Shown: one piece after another, positions 10,420-23,499 of the stretch
How positions within the stretch are numbered: the first letter of the stretch is position 1
Layout: the number at the start of each line of letters is the position of its first letter
Assembly: GCF_016086655.4 (NCBI RefSeq)
Contig: NC_052144.2
Coordinates: 26,133,896-26,197,895, forward strand
DNA: 64,000 nucleotides
Direction: 5' to 3'
From: Lepeophtheirus salmonis
Taxonomy: Eukaryota; Arthropoda; Copepoda; Siphonostomatoida; Caligidae
Translations under genes and position numbers: made by a program
Notes under the pieces: model-generated
The model's database searches: none
Told to the model about the DNA's origin: nothing
The model's input: only the letters and a program-made list of their open reading frames with translations

Positions 10420-12780
10420 TGCTTTTGTTGGTGCACTAACTATTGGCAAATACTTTTTAAAATAAACAATTAGAAATCTATAATAATACGTAATTCAAGA
10501 CAAGATGATTTAGCAAGTTTAGTTTAACTTTACTTAAACTTGAAACATAAGAGTAATGATTTTTCAAACTAGTAGTATAACACAGAAGTAAAGAAAAATT
10601 TATGTATATAGAGATGCATTTTTCTTACAAAAAAAAAAAAAAAAAAATGAGTTGATATATAAATAGGAGGAAACACATTAAATTGGTCGAAATTCTCAAA
10701 GGCTCGAACTCGAATTCATGCAAAACTCAAAAACTTGAACTCGAACGAACTCAAAACATTTGACTGAAATCCAACACTATTACGTAGTTGTACTACCTCG
10801 ACTTTAATTAAGGCTACCCTGAAATTTAAATATAGAAAATTTTCACTGACTTCATAATTAAAGAAGACAACATTTTGGGGGTTCAAATTTAATATTTTAT
10901 AACATAAAATGAACAAACTTCTAAAAAAACTTGATTAAATTCCATCAAAACGAAGTTAAAGTAATTTGTTCTAAAAATCCCTAAAATGCCTAAATTTGAT
11001 TTTTTTTTTCTTTATTCATCCAGAAAAATTTGACACTACTTTTCAAGGAAAAAACAACAACAAAATACTACGCTCAAATACATGTATTTAATACAATGAA
11101 TATACGATAAATTAATAACAAGTTCTTAAAAATTTAAAGACATATAAAATAAAAATGAAAAAGGTCGATTTTGATTGAATTAAGGTAAATTTAGTTTTAA
11201 ATATTTATAAAGAAATTTCAAAAAATAAGCTTGTAAGGTTGTGTGAATATAGATTAAAATAATATTGCGGGGGGAGATGGAACCGCTTAGTTGCTTATAA
11301 CTCAATATATAAATAATAATTTAAATCTAAGGGGATTAAACCAGGTATATGGATGCTTCATATTCAAAATAACTGATTAGTATCCACCCTTATTATTTAC
11401 ATAGTTAGTTATAAACTAATAAGCGATTCAAGTTTGTCCCCAGGAATATTATTGTTATATATATTCACGCAAACTATACATTTTTTTTTTAAATTTCTTA
11501 ATAAATATTAAAAACTAAATTGACAAAAAATCAATTGAAATTGCCCTTTTTTGGAGGTATTTTTTAAATATTGAAATAGTAGTTATAATTTCAGCCTCGA
11601 TATAAAGCACTTGAAGATGAAATAGGGGAAAAATGTTTCTAAGTTAGGTCCTTCACTTTAATCGATTTTTTGGTGCTTATTTAGATTTTTTATTCATTTT
11701 AATGAAGATAAAGTAATGAATAATTCATTTTTCAAAACCAATTTGTTATTTACTTTGATTTTCATTTATATAATAAATATTATAATAATTTTCTTTTGCC
11801 TTCTTGAAGGGATCTGAAGAGTTAATAAAGGGGTTTGGCTAATTTAGGGCATGATTGATCATTAACCAAGGTGTCAGTTTGTTAAGATAAAAATATACAG
11901 CCTAAAAAAATCATCGACCAGGTTTAAATATAGCATATTTAAAACACTTCTGACTTAGAAGGACGTTGGATAAGATAAACGACAGTATTCTTCCAGATTA
12001 TCGTTCAAAATTTTACAATAAATAAGCTTTGGTCCTTATACCGGCCTTAAACCAATGCAATAAAACACTAAATTTTCCCTTAGACATGAATAATAGAGTT
12101 TTGACTATTTCAAAATTTATTTTTATGGGTATCTCTGTCAACTTCAATTGTTATAAGTGTAGTTTTGTAAGTATTTTTACCGGAGGGTTAGTATATGCAT
12201 ACAGATATATTGTATATACAGCATACTTCGTGTCTGAAAATTATTCATAAACTGAAAATAAATTTGACATTTGTATTTGTTACAATTAAATTTATTAATA
12301 TGCCTAGTGTCAGTATCCTATGAAATTGTAGGATGGCTTATATTTTAGAAGAAGCTAAAGTAAGAAATCTTGGCTCAAACCTAAGACCTAATGAAATAAC
12401 GCCCACTACACATGTAACTGGAAATCAAAAATTAATTTAATCCATACTATTGAAATTATCATTTATTTCCAAGGAATACTCCTAATATTCCTGTTTAATC
12501 TCCAGTTCATTTATTTGTTAGAAGAATTTGTAAATTAACACTTGGATGTTTTTAGTTGCACATATGCAACATAGTCTAAAACACTTTTTTTATATCTGAA
12601 ACAACCCAATTGGTAAGTATGTCCTGATATACCTGGTAAAGAGTAATTATTTATCATTTTTAACTCACAAAGTATTCAAATCCAAGGCAGGTTCCTTTGC
12701 CAATATATTTTATTAACTAGTAATTATTTATTGAAATCCAAATAACCTTTTTTTGTCAATTTATCCACCCTTAGAATTGA
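10420..12780. other. No supportable gene; AT-rich DNA
   Basis: I see homopolymer runs (A run near 10630-10650) and short random frames only. The 73-codon frame at 12029-12250 has no recognisable motif. Confidence 0.5.
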
Positions 12781-12784
12781 TGGG

Positions 12785-13140
12785 GAGTTCCAAGTGGTGG
12801 TAAAAACTGGATGGAACCCAGGGGTTTCCTGCCTGCTCCTATAGAGTTTCTGGGATTCTCCTCGACTTTCAACCGCATGGAGACATTGTAAATCGTCTTC
12901 CTAAAAGCCCAAGTCTGTTTTCAGTTGACTTTCTGGCAGAATCCCCCACGAAGGAACGCTGCAATCTCCATCCTCTTCTTGTACTTTGTGCTCATGGTGG
13001 CGACTAGGGCAATATTTTTATTGGCAATCCACAGCATGTGTTCTACAGCATAGTTCATCGGGCCATCGTAAAATATGCATCTAAACACCTCTACTATGGC
13101 ATAATAGGGATGAATAAATAATAAGAGCTGGCCCGGGAAG
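12785..13140 (-). mobile_element. Mariner family D, longest copy of the N-terminal fragment
   Basis: This copy gives the best reading of the family. From an ATG near 12998 (minus strand, context CCACCATGAGC) the peptide runs MSTKYKKRMEIAAFLRGGF, then after one stop FRKTIYNVSMRLKVEEN and GAGRKP. The spacing of KR.EIA..LR..., TIYNVS.RLK and GAGR fits the paired helix-turn-helix region of a mariner transposase. Sequence similarity ends near 12785, before any catalytic residue. The end sequence CTTATTATTTATTCATCCCTATTATG lies at the right. No left inverted repeat was seen. Confidence 0.7.
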
Positions 13141-13639
13141 TATGATTTTACATCAGCAATGAGGCTAAGTATGTAGGTAGTTATTAAGATTAATTAGAGA
13201 AATTAAATTCGAAAAATCATATTTTGTTGCATTATTATATTATTTTTATAAAACTTTTTACACTAGAAAAAAATGCATTTATAATCTCTTTTTAAATTCG
13301 AATATATGTAATATAACCGGGGTTTTTCTTGTGTCATTTTGTATTCGACTAACTTATAGAAAGTGTATTCTTAATAATATATCAAATATGTACAAGTGGG
13401 ATCCGATATCAAAGTATGTATATAAAACTTTTAAGTTGATAAACATTTGAGTCAACATGCCTTATCAATCCATTCCATTACTACTCAAATAAAGACTTTT
13501 TGATATCCAACCATTTCAAAAGATCCATATTTGATCTTGTTATTCATTTATTCATTTTCTTTATTCATTTTTGTTAAATAGAAACAGACACAAACGTTTG
13601 CTATAAAAAGATTAAATTTGAATAATATATTATTATATA

Positions 13640-13865
13640 CCGGGTGCGGTAGAAAAGTCTTTTCACTACGTTATTTCTACATAAATGAAGGTTTGTGTGA
13701 TTTGCCATCTGAACATGACTAACGAATTTCTGTCCGTCCACTTTTGGACGCTAGCAAGAAAACAACGGAAGATAAGTTGTTACCATGAGTCCACACCAAC
13801 TACCCAGACATGAACATGGTGTTCCAGCAGGATGGTACTCCTACACACGTCCAAAAAAAGCTTTT
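13640..13865 (+). mobile_element. Mariner family B remnant: 5' end fused to the catalytic-domain region
   Basis: The end CCGGGTGCGGTAGAAAAGTC follows a TA at 13638-13639. It matches the inverted end of the copy at 40550-41026. About 170 bp inside, the plus strand reads NMVFQQDGTPTH, close to the VFQQDGAPAHTS motif that holds the second catalytic aspartate of mariner transposases. The N-terminal half of the gene is therefore deleted. Downstream of 13865 the similarity stops. A 83-codon frame (13785-14036) overlaps this in another phase and is not the transposase frame. Confidence 0.65.
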
Positions 13866-13869
13866 TTTT

Positions 13870-15255
13870 CTTTGTCAAAATTTTCTCTTTCCTGTAAAAG
13901 TCACACTTTCAATTCTTATATGAAAAACAATCTGCCGTTTAGATTCGGGAAATTTTGCAAGCAACTTTACCTTACCCCTGGTAAAATTAATGGGAGCTGC
14001 CTAAAAAGTTTTATTAAAAACTTTTTTTGCTCTTGAGAAATTCATTAAATGTTGTAGTAAGCTTCTCTTCTTCTTTAAAATTAAGTACAAAACAAGGTTG
14101 CACCGTTTCAATATTTCCAAACAGAGTTCCAAATTTTTCAATAACTTCTTTTAATATACCTAGTTAGTCACTAATCTGTTTTTAATTATGACCTTCATTG
14201 GTTCTTGAATTATACATAATTTATTAATGCCTCTTATATTTGAAATTATTTATTTATCAATTTTAAATGTTTCTTGAATGTGTTCTTATCTAGATACGTG
14301 TCTATCTTCTATTACAAAGTGATGATATAGTCGTTGATTCTTAATATTTCATCTTCATTGAACAGTAGTTTTGCTAAAATTTTAATGTATTCTGAAAAGT
14401 CTAGGGTGAACCCCTTTAAAAATTGTTCCTTTGCTGTCATTCCAGTCGATAAGGATATTGTTTCAAGAAAAATTTACCCTTTTGAATTATTTTTGTACTT
14501 AAATAAGTCAGTTTAACGTTTTTGTAACTTTTTTTTCCAAATTCTTAGTCGTTTGTTATTGTTTCTAGTTTTCTCTCACCCTGTGGCTCCTTTGTCCCTT
14601 TCAATAATAAAGTCTTGTATATTACTTCATTTGAATCTATCTCAGGAGGACAATCCTTAGGAATTGATTCTGTTCAATGGAGCATACACGTTGCTTTATT
14701 ATATTTGTTGGTAAACAAAGCCACATAGAGTGGTGCCGTCTACCGACCAAATAATACAACTCGATAAATATAGTATTATTTAATAAAAAATAACACGTAC
14801 ATTCTGCGTAATTTTCAGATAGAGAGAGGGCTGGCGAAATTATTCTGGCCATGCTCCATTTATTCAACAAAAAGCTGCAGACTGTCACACCACCTTGCAG
14901 ATAATATATATATTTTTAGTTTGCTCATACTCTATTAAGAGAGTAAAAATGCAAGAGATGACTAAACACATGTAAAGTTTATTAAAAAAGAAGAGAATGA
15001 AGAAAAAAAAGGAGTCACGACCAACTCATAATAGGATAGAGAAATATCTATAAAAATAATTAGGACTTCCCTTCATTATTAATAATAATAAGTTATCTAT
15101 CCTATCGTTATGCCTTGATATTTTAGCTTCAAGCAATTCACTATGACGTGAGAAATCATCTTCAAAACACTCTAAGTTCAACAATAATATATTCTTACAT
15201 TGGAGCAAAATAAACACTCTGCACTCGTAAAAAATAGATCAAAGTAAATTCAAAA
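13870..15255. other. Possible old minus-strand coding relic, unrecognised
   Basis: The minus strand has several protein-like stretches in different frames: KEVIEKFGTLFGNIETVQP near 14060-14160, an 83-codon frame at 14637-14888, and a 63-codon frame at 15026-15217 with a coiled-coil look (FEDDFSRHSELLEAKISRH). Together they might be parts of one decayed retroelement, but no diagnostic motif is visible. Confidence 0.25.
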
Positions 15256-15257
15256 TA

Positions 15258-15895
15258 ATGAGTGGTCAATTAAAATCTGAACACTTTGAATGTTAAACTT
15301 CAACAAGACTAATAGCATATATAGATATGTGTCAGAGCTCTCTTAATCATTCATGTATCCGCCCTTAGTGACAATGATGGCTTCCAGGCGGTGGCAGATG
15401 CTCTGGCACCTACTGTGGATGTAGTTCTCTGTCATGGCGTCCCAGTACTAGCTGAAATTGGGTTTGAGGCCCTGGGTGTTTGGATGACAGATACTGCCGT
15501 TCTTCCCTTCGACATGCACCTAAAATGTGTAGTCGAAGGGGTTAGCATCCGAGCTTTAGGGGCTACAACTGGCAAAAAAGAACTCAAAATAGTCTTGCAA
15601 CGGAATATATGGGTTTATTTCATTGCTGGTGTCGAACGTGGCCTCTCCATCCTCATAAGACCTTTTCCACACACTTTTTTGATAGATCTCTGGACAGTCT
15701 ATTGTTAAGCTCCCAGATCTCTTCCATATGCCCTCATGGACTTGAGATGGTTAGCATTGGCTGTTTTGTTTAATTCCCCCCAGATCCAATTTGGCCTTTT
15801 TGTGACAGAGCCCTTCTTCCTCACCAACATTTCCGACTTGCTGACACCGTAGACACCTGAAATTTGATGATTATGTTTAAGTGTCTTTTTCTCGA
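15258..15895 (-). mobile_element. Mariner family A, 5'-truncated or internally deleted copy
   Basis: The transposon lies on the minus strand. Its 3' end at 15258 (ATGAGTGGTCAATTAAAATCTGAACAC) follows TA at 15256-15257 and matches the ends at 9684, 37661 and 41973. Reading upward on the minus strand from the far side gives VSKSEMLVRKKGS, then a deleted middle, then the C-terminus: DANPFDYTF (family pattern D.NPLDY..W), CHPNTQGLK, WDAMTENYI, CHRLEAII and GGYMND with a stop near 15341. That is the typical end of a mariner transposase, including the third catalytic region. A poly-T tract from 15899 marks where similarity is lost. Confidence 0.8.
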
Positions 15896-16590
15896 CTTGT
15901 ATTTTTTTTTTTTTTTTTTTTTTTTGTAAGTAATTGTTTATTTTATAATATATCAAAATACAAATTAATTTCAATCACTCAACCTTCATTAATTATTGAT
16001 TTAGTATGTGTTCAGAATTCAATGAACCATCCGGTACTATTATTCATTCATGAATGTGAATTATATCCAAAAGACAAAATGGAATTGAAAGTTATACGTA
16101 AAAAAAGTTGATAGGTTGTTTTTTTTATTTTTCGTATTCATAGTATACATCATTGTAAGATTTTTTTCTTTTCAGAAGAAAAACTGTTCTTTAAAAGTTT
16201 TTAACTCGGTATAATAATTGTAGAAACAAGAGAAAGTCAGAAAAAAATTCACATGGAGATGAGAAATATTAAATAAATGTACATATCCTTAAAAATATAT
16301 TTATCCGACAAAATTCATACAAAAAGTAGACCTGATGTAACTTTTTAGTTTTCACAATAAAACTTTTATTAAAGTTATTTGATATGTAGGTATTTATAAA
16401 AGCTAGAAACGGATCTTATAATTAAATATTATACATTGCTTTCTGTCTGTCCTTATTAATTTGGTACAGTTTATTCAAGTCTTAAGACCGATCCTAACAA
16501 TCCCTGGTACAGGTCCTTTAGAAGTTGTAGGACTGAACTAGACAAGACTAAAATATTCAGTCATAAATAATGATCGAAACAACAGTAGTT
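15896..16590. other. No supportable gene; poly-T tract and AT-rich DNA
   Basis: It begins with a run of about 27 T at 15899-15925. Near 16480-16560 a less AT-rich patch (AAGACCGATCC..., GGTACAGGTCC...) resembles a patch near 61780-61850 in composition; both may be fragments of one simple repeat. Confidence 0.4.
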
Positions 16591-16593
16591 ATA

Positions 16594-17161
16594 CAGGTTG
16601 TGAAAGCTATCTATACCACTCTCTTAGGCGAAAAAAATTGGGTTAATCGACGATTTTTTTGTCCTAAATATTTGGAAAAGGCATTGAGCAACATAACAAT
16701 TGCTCAAACCCTAAGACTCAGTGACACTTTAGATTGCAAGATTACGAGGGAATTTGAGCCCTCCAATGGTGATTTTGAGGCAACAACAATGCAATGGCTC
16801 TAATAAGCTATTGACAACTTCATCATTACGGTTTTTTGACCTCCAAACACACTGGATCTTAATCCAATTTTGTATGTGGGGGTGGGGGACAACCAAACCC
16901 CCTTCATCACCAAAGACGAACTTATGGTATCAGTTGGATCAAGAACAAATTTGAGGATTTGACAAGGGATCAAGTGGCGAAGGCCTTTTTGCGCTCTCGG
17001 CCTCGTATATAAACTGTAATTAAGACTGGAGATTTTATTTGATAAAAACAAATCAGAATCTGTCAAGTATTGGGAAACTGGTTTTATGTTTTTAGTTGAA
17101 TAATTGTTTGGAGAGAATATTGCATTTGAAAAATTGCAGAACAGATAGCTTGCACACTTTG
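16594..17161. mobile_element. Mariner family C, 568-bp rearranged element with TA flanks
   Basis: TA dinucleotides flank both ends. The left end CAGGTTGTGAAAGCTATCT is matched by the inverted right end CAAAGTGTGCAAGCTATCT. On the left (to about 16700) the sequence corresponds to the reversed 3' end of the family (GTCCTAAATATTTGGA.AAGG, as at 45680 and, inverted, at 18880). Further right the plus strand encodes a transposase piece, DNFIITVF.PPNTLDLNP (expected WPP.SPDLNP), then TPFITKDELMVSV. The two halves thus face each other, and most of the gene is missing. The 130-codon minus-strand frame (16800-17192) is an antisense shadow. Confidence 0.75.
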
Positions 17162-17163
17162 TA

Positions 17164-18027
17164 ATCACTAAGTTTATTTTAGACTGTACCATAAAAACAA
17201 AAATCAGAATTTTATATCGAAGAATGTTTTTTATTTTACATTTTATTAATGTAAATAAGGAAATAACCTTGAATTGACGTTAAAAATGGGTTTTCTAATG
17301 ACGTGTATTTATTTGAAAATTTGTTAAATATTTAAAAAAAAATGATATTTTTAAATTTTGTTTCCTTAAAATTATTGAGTTGCATCAAGATACGGGTTTT
17401 ATATAAAAAATATGTATCATCAAAAAAGAGTATGTATTTCAACAATACAATAACAAAATTGCTCTTATTTTCCTCACTTTATGAGTATTTTAGTCTTAAA
17501 GATGTTGCAAGTAAATAAATATACTCCTTTTTAACACGTATAACGAGCATATATTTTGATTCGTTTCTGCATTTTTGCTACTCAAATCTCGTTTTTGATA
17601 CAAAATGTCTTATATATTATTATCAAATATATTCTGAGAGTTCATTTATATCAATAAGAAACACTATTACAGCTATTTATCATTTTGAATGACATAAAAG
17701 CTGTCTTTTCAACTATTGAAAACACTATATTCTATATATCCTCTCTTCCATTGTAGAGTTGATTTGATGAACATGACATATACATTTATTATATAATCTT
17801 TAAAAAATAATTATGGATGAGTAATTGTTTCTACTTGCTTCTTTTTTCATTAATAATGATTTCAATCATAGTTTAATTCAATCAGTTTGTCTTTTTTACC
17901 CATAAACTCTACAACTAACAAATTCCGAAGTTTTTTAATCACAATACAATCTGGATTTTATGCTTGTTATGAAATGAAAGTTGAGTGTTCACGTAATGCC
18001 ATTATAATAAAGGAATATTCTAGCTTC
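17164..18027. other. No supportable gene; AT-rich DNA
   Basis: No recognisable frame, repeat or signal was seen. Confidence 0.5.
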
Positions 18028-18029
18028 TA

Positions 18030-19051
18030 CAGGGTCCTTCAGGTAAATACGGATCATCTTTAATTACATCCTGAACAGTAAAGAAAGTATTTAACTCGCT
18101 AATTTCAAGGGAGAGGATGAGCCTTAGCTTAAAGTTAGTTGAACAACTTTTAATTCAAAACAAGTATTTACAATGTAGGATAACGGGAGAAACACCATCA
18201 TGCAATATGCTTGCAAGGGAAACACCTCAGCGTACATCAAGATGATGCTCAAATATCCAAAGATCAGAATATACGACGTCTACAACCACTGGAAGGAGGA
18301 TGGGGCATATAAGAGAAAAAGTCCCAGAGCGAAAAAAACGACCTTCCATATTCCTCGTAGGCCTGAAACGTTTTTTGAAGTCATTTATTCCGACTCCGAT
18401 AATTACTTTTGCCAAAAAGCACTAAGTAAACCCTACAACAGTCTCTAGGATAATAAACACTGAACTCAAGATGAAGTTATACCGCCTCTAAAAGAGATAT
18501 ATACTAACAGACAAGATCAAGGCCACCTGGGCTGCTAAAGGAAGAAAATTGCAAACGATTACGGCAAAAACGGCAGCGTCTTGCCTCTCATCTTCTTTGA
18601 TCCGAAGGAGAGGGTGGGCGCTGACAGTTACTGTGAACTCCTGTCTTACCAAGTGATACCTTTGATGAAAGCTGAGCCTGGAATTCGAGTACCTGTTTCA
18701 ACAAGACTTGGCCCTTGGCCCTTGGCCCCTCTCGCAAGGCCTGCAAGAGCCAAAGCTTGTTTAAAGAAGAGAAGGTTAATTTTGACAACCACGTTAATCC
18801 AGGGCTTCAACTTGATTTATTGAACGTCATTTCGAGTCATACTTATGATGTTGCTCCATGCGTGGATTCATTGAGGGCTCTGTACATTTTCCAAATATTT
18901 GGGACAACATATTTGTAAATTGATTCATTTTTTTTAACTAGTGCTAGTTTGAACATGCTTTCTTAAAAAAACAAAAAAACAGCTGCCTAATGTCTGAATT
19001 TTTCTCAAGGGAGCACGCTGAAGTGGCGGCATAGATAGCTTCCGCACCCTG
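18030..19051 (+). mobile_element. Mariner family C, internally deleted copy covering N- and C-terminal parts
   Basis: The left end after TA (18028-18029) reads CAGGGTCCTTCAGG. The right end before TA (19052-19053), inverted, reads CAGGGTGCGGAAGCTATCTA and matches the family C ends at 16594 and 45575. The N-terminal domain is visible at 18200-18448: LKYPKIRIYDVYNHWKEDG and KRKSPRAKK, as in mariner helix-turn-helix regions. After a deletion come VLPLIFFDPKERVGADSY and a damaged FQQD-LAP motif, then PW/NP-type residues (NFDNHVNP) and a C-terminal piece up to about 18918. Only the first six bases of the two ends agree well, so two adjacent relics are an alternative reading. Confidence 0.65.
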
Positions 19052-19053
19052 TA

Positions 19054-22000
19054 CACGCAATATATTAAAAAAGTTTTAAATGCACAAATAGTAAATTGCA
19101 TGTCAATTGGATCCCTTCAGATCAACAATTGAATGTCACATGGTCATAACCGAATTTGATTATTTTAAAGGCAATGGCTCATATTTATCAAGAGGAATGT
19201 GTGTAAAATGTACGTTCGTTGAAATCAGCTGTTATAGATATATATTCATTAAATTGAAGCCCTTTTCTATTCCATCCAAAATTCTGCACGTTCTGCATTT
19301 TAAAAACCTAGAGTTGTTCACTTTGCCTTTATAAATTCTAGAATATTTTAGGTAGACTAATAAATTCTTGTAGCTGTAGATTTGAAAGTTTATAAAAAAT
19401 GTTACGTCCAGAATAAAAAATTATTTATTTGATTTTTCCACCTATTGTTAATATGGATTGCATCAATCATACATTTTAATACTACAATTAATCAATTTGA
19501 CTTATGTAACTGAAGTCAGTGTGTATATAAAATGTATATTTGGAATGTATATGTGCTTTCTCGAGTAGGATACTTATTGTTGTTGCAACCTAAACAGTTT
19601 TTTTCTTATTCTATAAAGCTGTTATCATTATTATTTCAGGGAGAGCCTCTAAGTATAATGTACTCAGGACTGCATAAAAGATAAGCTGTGACAATGATTT
19701 CTTTAAAACTGATAAGTGTAAGGTCTTGTTGGACTAAGAGTAGATTTGTAGATTGTCCTCTGGGTAAGATATGTAGGGGGAGATTTGTTTATATCCTACT
19801 CCTCATAGCGGATCTAAACTAATCTAGTGAAAAATCATGACAAATAAACTGCTGTTCTCCAAAACATTATTCAAATTGTGAGAATTGTCATATAGATTTT
19901 CCGGGTTTTTTTTTTGACATAGTGGAAGGTCATATATTCTACAACTCATTCCCTTCTCTATTTTGCTTCTTAGATTTACCATGGGCATCGCCCAAGTTTG
20001 ATCTTCTATATAAAAGTGCTATAGTCCTGATGTTTAGAGATTGATTAGTTTATGTTTACATATAGAGGTATCACTGATTAAAAAAATATTGTTTTTTTAA
20101 ACAAAATAATAAGAGTCAAAAGTTGAAATATTTTGCAGCTGGTAATTTTATCTATTTTATGTAAAAAAACAAAAACATTAACGAATGGAAATAGTCTCGT
20201 ATCTTTAAGTCATGGTCGGTCCAAATATGCATGATTGACATAAATAATAAAGATAACAATCACTTGACAATACTTGTAGGACATAAGTAGCTTCTTAGCA
20301 ATTCCATGCAAATGTTTCCGTAACATCCATAACTCTGGAGTTTTGTCACTTTTTTGCAAAATCAAAAGTGCCAAAACATTTCATATTGCGCTGCAATGAG
20401 AAATCTTTATCCCAATAAGTGGGACTAAAATATGTATATTCAATTTTCTAATACAAATCAATGCCTTGTCAATGTTAAGCTTCGTTTCCAAATGTATCTC
20501 TGACATCCATAACCTTGGGATTACCCTTCTTTTTTAACTCATACTACATTTTTTCTTTATTAACAGTGTAATTATAATGAATAAATAAGATGTGAGATTC
20601 ATTAGTATGAATACAATAGCAATTTACTCTGAGCATCTTATTGAGGGTTGCGAATGTTTATTAAATTACTTTTATCAAAATGTTCAATTACATTCATGAA
20701 AATTGAAAAATAAATAAATATATAAATTTAAATTGATTCAGCTTTAATAATAAGAAGTAATTGTCGCAACAACTAAAAATATATTTTTCTATTAATTAAT
20801 GATTGTATTTGCTCAAGAGTTCTTGAGCCCATTCACTAAATATTTTATTAAATTTTATACTTCTTAGCTACTTCAACACAAATTATGCGTTTTTTATCAT
20901 GAAATATATTTTACTGCATTCAATTATTATTTACTTTACTGATTACATCAAATATTAATCAGGTACTTGAAAAAATTATAAATCTTTTTAATCTTTTATA
21001 TGGGATCATCCTCCCAACTTTATTATTTCTTCTAGTGGAATATCTATATATTTTTTTATTTTATTTTCTTATATTATATTATATGTTAATATAACCAACA
21101 AAGTAAAAAAAATAATTTTTGTTTTGTATTTTGTCTGCTATAGATTTTTAAAACTTTCTTCTGATGTACAATATATTTTCCTTGGTTTAACTATACGTCA
21201 AAATCCCGGAAAGAGTTTTCCAGGTATTATTGAGTTACTTTTCTCCCTAATTTCAAATATGGAGTATCCAACATTTGAACAGATAACTAATAAGCTAATA
21301 ACTATATAATTTTTAATATATTTTTATTAATTATTATATTGACTAACCTAAGATTGATGGAAATATAACATTTTGTTGTAGTAAATTTTAAAATAATTTA
21401 TCAAGTTCAGAGCAAATTTTTTTCGGCTGTTCTTTTTATACAACTTTTATTCAAATGATGGATTACTCATTAATAATTTTGTGTTTCTTTTTATATTGTA
21501 GTGTTTGAGTGGCAAACTTTAATTAGGTATTTGAATTGTTTTGTCCTATTTGGCCTTTCTTATCTTGAAGCGTACTTTTTTATAAATACATGATTTGACT
21601 ATATATATTTTAAAACTTGTAAATAAATCCCTGTATTTAAACAAGAAAAAAATAGTAACTTAAATTAATATTTAACATAAAATAACTTGGTAAATGAAGA
21701 AAGAATAGATATTTTAAATTAGGAATACATATACTACGTTTCAAATACAAAATAAAACAAAGGATAACTTTTCCTTTATTAGATACTTTTCATTAATTAA
21801 TTATTTAACCCTTGAAATATATTTAATAAACTGTACTTCTCTTTTGCAACAAAACCTCAACTCAAAAGCGAAGAAAAGCAAAAATTTATACAAACTAAAT
21901 ATTCAAGGTGGGCTGAAGTATCTGTGTGTTTTCTTAAAATCCACTGTTGTTGTTTTTTCTTGCCAAGCTCTAACTTCAGATGGAAGTATTATCCAAAGAG

Positions 22001-22055
22001 AACAATTTTTGCATTTATACTTAATCTGTTCCGTTTCACAATGAAGCTGTAAAAG
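19054..22055. other. No supportable gene; AT-rich DNA with one imperfect direct repeat
   Basis: Frames here (for example 19107-19334 and 21124-21309) show no recognised motif. A direct repeat of about 31 bp occurs at 20312-20342 and 20493-20523 (core ACATCCATAACTCTGGAGTT against ACATCCATAACCTTGGGATT), 181 bp apart. From 20850 to 21800 the sequence is almost pure AT. Confidence 0.45.
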
Positions 22056-22057
22056 GA

Positions 22058-22205
22058 CAAATGTAAAGTCATAGCAGAATTGTTTGAGGGCGGCAAAGAT
22101 TCTAAGGCAATCATAAAAGTGACAAATTTGCTAGGAGCACCGTCTATGGCATTTGAATGGGACCGAAGGACGGTAAGTACCTTTCCCATTCCTCGCGTGG
22201 TTCAC
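22058..22205 (+). pseudogene. Possible mariner helix-turn-helix fragment
   Basis: The plus strand reads IAELFEGGKDSKAIIKVTNL and then a serine- and tryptophan-containing stretch, in one phase. The arrangement ELF..G....I.KVT resembles the start of transposase helix-turn-helix domains of the Tc1/mariner group. It abuts the 3' end of the gypsy element on the opposite strand. Alternatively this stretch may still be part of the gypsy integrase region read antisense, because an open minus-strand frame (21989-22189) also covers it. Confidence 0.3.
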
Positions 22206-22800
22206 ACGGAGCCAAAAAGTTGACTGGCCACTTCCTGGCTTGGCCCGAGAGGTTCATAAAAGCAAATCCTGGCATATCCTAGCTTAGAGATTCCTATCAG
22301 TAGGAGCACGATCTTAGCTTGAACTCCTACATCAGGGGAAGGGGTTACGTTCTTTCCACGAAGATGAAGAACATCAGATTGCAAAGAGGCAAAAAATTTG
22401 TACAAAATGCTATATTTGTAAATCAAATCTAGGCATAATAAAGCTATTCCCCCATCGGTTCTCAAACATTTTGGAATTCCAAGTATCATCATGTGACCTT
22501 TTAACGCACTGACCACATTTTTTGTATTTGGAGCCTTGTGAAATTGGATCACAGAGGGCCATCCACTGTATTGATCTACATAAACTTGGAAATATTTCCC
22601 TCCTTATTCGAAAATGTCTGCTGACGTCGCTTCATATGGTCTCTTTACAAATTTCTCGATAATTGTCTCAGCAGGCTGACTATTTCAAAATAGTTGACAT
22701 TTTTCACAAGTCTGATTTTTTTAGTAATGTCATTCTGAAAAAACGGCCAATAGTATAGTGTTCTTGCTCTTTATTTCACTCTTAGCATCCCAAATGGGCT
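22205..22800 (-). pseudogene. Gypsy integrase region
   Basis: Upstream are traces of the HHCC zinc-binding module (HEAHLG..., then CEKCQLF in another phase). The catalytic core follows: SADIF at the first aspartate, VDQYSGWPSVIQFHKAPNT, then LRTDGG with the second aspartate. The glutamate region is not clear, because the frame is damaged after TDGG. Further on GPSQEVASQLFGS resembles the GLSPAQ..FG block of gypsy integrases. The longest open part is 116 codons (22202-22552). It is inactive. Confidence 0.8.
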
Positions 22801-23092
22801 TCATGAAGTCCTTCGAGAACTTTGGACGAATATTCCTTGGCACTATAATTCTAGAATTGTCCACTAATATTAATCTTCCTCCAGCTTATTTTTCAATGGA
22901 TAAACGGTTCCACATTTTCTTGTAAAGATGCAATGAATGGTGCTAACTTCTTGACGTCCTTTCCTTCTTGTAATGACTGACATACCATTATATAATCTTC
23001 GTCTTCTTCTGCTGCATCAAACATTTCATCTAATGCTTTGTTTTCTTTTAATATTTTATGACACTTATTGCATTTTATGCTTTGCATATTTT

Positions 23093-23499
23093 GGCTCCCT
23101 CAATTTCTTCTTCCCCAGGTTTCTTGATTGGAGCTCTGCTAAATGCATCTGCAATAAAATGAGTCTTCCCTTTCGTCCATTCTATGTCGAAGGTGTATGG
23201 GGCGAATTTTTCAATAAATCTCTGTATACGTGAGTTATTGATTGCTTCCAGATCAGTTCCATTAATAATACCAATCAACGGCTTGTGATCCGTCTTGATT
23301 TTAAATTCTCTTCCTAAAAGATAGATTTTGTATTTGTCGATGGCCCAAAATGTATAGCAAGTAGTTCCAATTCATGAGTTGCGTATCTTGATTCAGTCTC
23401 ACTTATAAATCTTGACCTGCAAAGTACCAATTGTTGACATCCTTCTTCTCCTTGCATAAGTGCATATCCTAATCCATGTAGTCTTGATGCTTCGGCCAT
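23093..23499 (-). pseudogene. Gypsy RNase H region
   Basis: The minus strand encodes ASRLHGLGYALMQ, then SRFISETESRYATHELELLA, typical of gypsy RNase H. After a frameshift follows FKIKTDHKPLIGIING (catalytic TDH), then RIQRFIEKFAPYTFDIEW and KTHFIADAFSRAP, the usual end of the domain before integrase. The sequence is one of the better preserved parts of the element. Frames 23314-23499 and 23075-23278 hold the two halves. Confidence 0.88.

Noticed and set aside
15391..15708. 105-codon plus-strand frame
   Set aside because: Antisense to the C-terminal part of the family A transposase on the minus strand.
16800..17192. 130-codon minus-strand frame
   Set aside because: It runs antisense across the family C mariner catalytic piece and past the element's end; no motif of its own.
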